Notes under the pieces: model-generated
Database searches by the model: none
The model's input: the letters and a program-made list of their open reading frames with translations, nothing else
Told to the model about the DNA's origin: nothing
Program-made: the position numbers and the translations under genes
Assembly (NCBI GenBank): GCA_020633335.1
Contig: JACKDU010000007.1
Span: 124,001 to 188,000 of the forward strand
Direction: 5' to 3'
From: Myxococcales bacterium
Lineage (GTDB): Bacteria > Myxococcota_A > Polyangia > Nannocystales > Nannocystaceae
DNA: 64,000 nt
Shown here: piece after piece, positions 61,115 through 64,000 of the stretch
Layout of the letters: every line of letters starts with the position of its first letter
Numbering within the stretch: position 1 is the first letter of the stretch

Positions 61115-61506
61115 CGGCGAGTCCCTGCGGCCAGCCGACGGCGTAGCGCGTCGAAGTCCACGATCACGTCAGAATAATGGATCGCCGCGGCCCCCCGTTT
61201 GGCGATCCAGACCAGGTCGAGTCCGGGGGGAAAGTCACGGCGCTGGCGGCGGAAGCCCTCGCGGACGAGGCGCTTGATCCGGTTGCGGGTCACCGCCTTG
61301 CCGATCTTGCGGGTCACGGTGATGCCGATCCTCGTGTCGCTGGGCTCCACCCCCGGCCCCGAGCCCGCCACGCTCGCCGCTCCTCGGCGGCGGGCGACGA
61401 AGACCAGGAAGTTCCGGAGGTGGATCTTCTGTCCCTGCCCCTGAGCAAAGAGAAATTCCCGGCGCTTCTTGACGCGAAGACGTGCCGGGAACCCCTGCGG
61501 CCTCAT
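61111..61506 (-). CDS. rnpA: Ribonuclease P protein component
   Basis: RnpA is the protein cofactor of RNase P. The 131-residue product starts at ATG 61506 and has an extended N-terminal part (RLRVKKRREFLFAQGQGQKI) and the RNR motif region RKIGKAVTRNRIKRLVREGF, with LDLVWIAKRGAAAIHYSDVI after it. A short insert (RRGAASVAGSGPGVEPSDTR) lies between strands. The start overlaps the rpmH stop by ATGA, so the two are translationally coupled. Confidence 0.94.
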   Translation of the reverse strand: MRPQGFPARLRVKKRREFLFAQGQGQKIHLRNFLVFVARRRGAASVAGSGPGVEPSDTRIGITVTRKIGKAVTRNRIKRLVREGFRRQRRDFPPGLDLVWIAKRGAAAIHYSDVIVDFDALRRRLAAGTRR

Positions 61507-61652
61507 TTACCGCCGACCGAGACCGTGAGCCGCTTGCGACCGCGACGACGGCGGGCGTTGAGGACCTTGCGCCCGTTCTTGGTCGACATCCGCGCGCGGA
61601 AGCCGTGGGTACGGGCGCGGCTGAGGTTGTGGGGTTGGTAGGTGCGCTTCAT
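61503..61652 (-). CDS. rpmH: 50S ribosomal protein L34
   Basis: The 49-codon gene starts at ATG 61652 (MKRTYQPHNLSRARTHGFRA) and ends RLTVSVGGK with the stop at 61503. Every family signature is present: TYQPHN, RTHGFRARMSTKNGR and KVLNARRRRGRKRL. It is the first gene of the leftward rpmH-rnpA-yidD-yidC-khpB-mnmE run next to dnaA, the classical origin arrangement. Confidence 0.97.
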   Translation of the reverse strand: MKRTYQPHNLSRARTHGFRARMSTKNGRKVLNARRRRGRKRLTVSVGGK

Positions 61653-62258
61653 GGCTGTCCTTGCTTGGCTCTGGTCGGCGAAGATCGCCGGGAAAAGGTC
61701 GGGCTCTGGCGGTCACGACGCGCGCGTCCGCGACCCCGAAAAAGGCCCGGATCGATACCAGCCACCGGGGGGGCTGTCAACGCCAGGGCGAAGGCCAGGA
61801 CGCGCCCAGAGGTGATCTCCAGCCGGCTTTTCTCACCTCGAGACGCCGCCGATCAAGCCTCGCGGAGGGCGCACCTGGAGCATGTAGGTGAAGTCGCACC
61901 CGATCGCGGAAGTCGGCTCAGCGAGCCAACTCGAGCGATCGATCGCCGGCAAAACCGCTTCTCATCCCGCCATCCGGCCCACCCAGACCTCGAGGCGCCC
62001 CCAGGGCCGGGTCTGAGCGCGATTCGGACCCTTCACGGAGATCGCGCAATCGCGCGTGCGGAAAGTGCGCCACGCGCGATTTCAAAAAAGTGCTTGGATC
62101 TCAAAGGCTTAGAAATTCCCCCTGGAGCTGACTTGCCCCCGCCGAGCGACCTTGAGTAGAACCTCCCCCCCGGCAAGCGCGACCGCACGCGGTCACCACG
62201 GATCCCCAGGCCGACACACAGCCCTTCGCCACCCCCCGCGCAAATCTCCTACGCAGGG

Positions 62259-62267
62259 TGTGGATAG
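62259..62267 (-). promoter_or_regulatory. DnaA box-like site
   Basis: TGTGGATAG is the complement of CTATCCACA and matches the DnaA box TTATCCACA in 8 of 9 positions. It is 85 bp before the dnaA start. Confidence 0.6.
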
Positions 62268-62313
62268 GTCTCTTTTCGTCCGCGAAAAGCGCTGTGATCT
62301 CGACTACATGCGG

Positions 62314-62322
62314 GTATCCACA
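62314..62322 (+). promoter_or_regulatory. DnaA box-like site
   Basis: GTATCCACA matches the DnaA box TTATCCACA in 8 of 9 positions and lies 30 bp before the dnaA ATG. A third, weaker TGTGGACGG follows at 62337. These may autoregulate dnaA. Confidence 0.6.
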
Positions 62323-62351
62323 GGACCCCATCAACTTGTGGACGGAGGCCC

Positions 62352-63773
62352 ATGAGCGACATTTGGAGTGAGGCACTGGAGGGACTTGAACCGCGACTCG
62401 GCGCCCAGACCTTCGACCTCTGGCTCCGACCGATCGCCCTCCGGAAGGTCGAGGACGACCGCCTCCACCTGACCGCGCCCAGCCGCTTCATGAAGGAGTG
62501 GTTTGAGAACCACTACCTCGGCGTCGTCCTCGACGAGATCCGCGCGCGCGAAGGCCGCGCTTTCAAGGTCGAGATCGAGGTCCTGAGCGCGGAGGAGCCC
62601 CGCGAGATCGTCCCGGCGAGCGCCGCCCGCACCAGGGCGCTCGAGCCGACCCCGGCTCCGGCGCCGACCGCGGTCGCTGCACCGGCGCCGGCCGCGCCCG
62701 TGCAGGTGCTCGCCCAGCGCCCGCGGGCCGAGGCCCCGAACCTCTCGCCGCGCTACCGCTTTGAGAGCTTCATCCACGGCGCCTCCAACGAGCTCGCGGC
62801 CTCGGCCGCCTGGGCGGTCGCCCAGGAGCCCGGCGCCCGCTTCAACCCGCTCTTCATCTATGGCGGCGTCGGCCTCGGCAAGACCCACCTCCTCCACGCG
62901 GTCGGCCACTACCTCCACGCCACCCGGCCGGAGCTCCGGATCACCCTCCAGAGCGCCGAGCGCTTCATGAACGAGTTCATCACCTCGGTCCGGGCCAACG
63001 CCTTCGACGAGTTCCGTCGGCGCTACCGCGACGAGTGCGACGTCCTCCTGATCGACGACATCCAGTTCATCGCCGGCCGCGACCGGACGATGGACGAGTT
63101 CTTCCACGTCTTCAACGCGCTCTACGAGGCCGGCAAGCAGATCGTCGTCACCGCCGATCGGGTCCCCGCCGACATGCAGGGGATGGAGGACCGCCTGACC
63201 TCGCGGCTCAACTGGGGCCTGGTCGCCGACGTCAAGGCGCCGGACCTCGAGACGCGGGTGGCGATCCTCCGGCAGAAGGCCGAGTCCGACCGGATCGAGA
63301 TCAGCGACGCGGTCACCCTCCACATCGCCACCCTGATCCGCTCCAACGTCCGCGAGCTCGAGGGGGCGCTGGTCCGGGTGTCGACCTTCGCCGCCCTCAA
63401 GGGGGTGCCGATCACGGCCGAGTTCGCGTCGTCGGTGCTCGGCGACCAGGCGACCCCCGAGTCGAGCGCGCCGCTGACGATCGAGGCGATCCAGAAGGCG
63501 GTCGCCAACCACTTCTCGGTGCGGATCGCCGACCTCAAGGGCCCGCGCCGACACAAGGGGATCGCCCGGCCGCGGATGATCGCGATGTACCTCGCGCGCC
63601 AGATGACGACCGCGTCCTTCCCCGAGATCGGCCTCCGCTTCGGCGGCAAGGACCACTCGACGGTGATCAACGCGTGCAAGCGGATCGACGCGCTGCAGGC
63701 CCACGAGCCGGAGCTCGCGGCCAGCGTCCAGGCGCTGCGCTCGCTCCTCTCTGGGAGCATGGCCTCGGCCTGA
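62352..63773 (+). CDS. dnaA: Chromosomal replication initiator protein DnaA
   Basis: DnaA binds DnaA boxes at oriC and opens the duplex. The 473-residue product from ATG 62352 (GGAGG upstream) has the N-terminal domain (SEALEGLEPRLGAQTFDLWL, RFMKEWFENHY), an Ala/Pro-rich linker, the AAA+ domain with Walker A GGVGLGKTH at 171-179 and Walker B DVLLIDDIQFIAGRD, and the C-terminal DNA-binding domain with the signature GGKDHSTVINACKRID near 430-445. It is the only rightward gene of the origin cluster. No dnaN begins in the next 227 bp. Confidence 0.97.
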   Translation: MSDIWSEALEGLEPRLGAQTFDLWLRPIALRKVEDDRLHLTAPSRFMKEWFENHYLGVVLDEIRAREGRAFKVEIEVLSAEEPREIVPASAARTRALEPTPAPAPTAVAAPAPAAPVQVLAQRPRAEAPNLSPRYRFESFIHGASNELAASAAWAVAQEPGARFNPLFIYGGVGLGKTHLLHAVGHYLHATRPELRITLQSAERFMNEFITSVRANAFDEFRRRYRDECDVLLIDDIQFIAGRDRTMDEFFHVFNALYEAGKQIVVTADRVPADMQGMEDRLTSRLNWGLVADVKAPDLETRVAILRQKAESDRIEISDAVTLHIATLIRSNVRELEGALVRVSTFAALKGVPITAEFASSVLGDQATPESSAPLTIEAIQKAVANHFSVRIADLKGPRRHKGIARPRMIAMYLARQMTTASFPEIGLRFGGKDHSTVINACKRIDALQAHEPELAASVQALRSLLSGSMASA

Positions 63774-63800
63774 GCTCCGCGGCGCAGCTGGCCGCCGCTG

Positions 63801-64000
63801 GTGCGGCAGCATGGCGATGGAAGCGGACGTGGCGACCCTCTCGGGCGCTCCGTCCGCTTCGTCGCGATCCCCGAGCGGAGCGCCTCGCTGGACGTCCTCT
63901 CGCCGGCCTCGGCGGCGCCGCCGGCCTCCTGGCCAGGGACGCTGACAGACGCCCTCGTCGACCTCTTGCGAGCGGCGTCGTCGGACGATCGCGACGGCGT
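63801..64000 (+). CDS. Possible start of a further gene downstream of dnaA (cut by window edge)
   Basis: From GTG 63801, in the same frame as dnaA, 66 codons stay open to the edge and read GDPLGRSVRFVAIPERSASL and DALVDLLRAASS, with coding-like composition. It is not the start of dnaN. The start choice is arbitrary, and the frame could be chance. Confidence 0.35.
   Translation, partial: MRQHGDGSGRGDPLGRSVRFVAIPERSASLDVLSPASAAPPASWPGTLTDALVDLLRAASSDDRDG

Larger units (their letters stand above)
61653..62351. promoter_or_regulatory. rpmH-dnaA intergenic region, candidate oriC
   Basis: The 700-bp divergent gap has no gene. It contains an AT-richer stretch with TTTCAAAAAAG around 62080-62115, and near dnaA two DnaA-box-like 9-mers (62259-62267 and 62314-62322). 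A CTTTTCG/CGAAAAG inverted repeat lies at about 62272-62288. Location between rpmH and dnaA is the classical oriC site, so function is inferred from position and the boxes. Confidence 0.6.

Overview
The window is very G+C-rich chromosomal DNA, roughly 70-75% by eye. It looks like a myxobacterium (phylum Myxococcota). The support is an adjacent mglB-mglA pair, an eukaryote-like Ser/Thr kinase, a DUF4388 protein, many small lipoproteins and TPR proteins, and GTG starts. A Ser/Gly/Thr-rich linker behind a lipobox in the phosphoesterase at 28.4 kb is reminiscent of the Nannocystis group, but that placement is inference. No phage, integron, CRISPR array or intact insertion sequence was seen.

Layout, left to right. 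0-10 kb: the 5' part of a 2-oxoacid dehydrogenase E1 alpha gene, lipoproteins, a dienelactone hydrolase, a methyltransferase, tRNA-Asp and tRNA-Val, then a leftward run cyaY - lipoprotein - folK, and hemJ. 10-24 kb: queE, asnS, a small protein like a transposase N-terminus, an apparently frameshifted gene, hutF, a TPR/retropepsin-like lipoprotein, an ornithine-type aminotransferase, an acyl-CoA dehydrogenase and a class II glutamine amidotransferase. 24-37 kb: a kinase/TPR pair, a ribbon-helix-helix-type small protein, a phospholipase C family lipoprotein, dnaX-ybaB-recR, mglB-mglA and a repeat-rich membrane protein. 37-53 kb: a TPR membrane protein, an M48-like protein with a degenerate metal site, two adjacent dynamin-type GTPases coupled to rnhB, an ECF sigma factor, the tightly overlapping tsaD-rsmA-mutM run, a TPR membrane protein, a pseudo-receiver/DUF4388 protein and a rhomboid protease fused to TPRs.

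53.8-64 kb is the replication-origin neighbourhood. A 1.35 kb non-coding region carries a tandem array of ParB-binding parS sites. It is followed by rsmG, bioF (with two decayed copies of its own 3' end), and the leftward rpmH-rnpA-yidD-yidC-khpB-mnmE operon. A 0.7 kb region with DnaA-box-like sites then leads into dnaA, which reads rightward.

The core genes cover replication and repair, translation and RNA modification, membrane-protein insertion, and cell polarity and signalling. The most interesting non-standard features are the five-unit 36-bp parS array lying apart from any parAB genes, with a decaying second cluster beside it; the dynamin pair next to a catalytically degenerate M48-like protein; the repeated bioF tails; and palindromes that recur at convergent gene ends. 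Two clear apparent frameshifts (near 14.0 kb and 39.7 kb) and one possible one (near 50.4 kb) may be real or assembly errors in GC-rich DNA.
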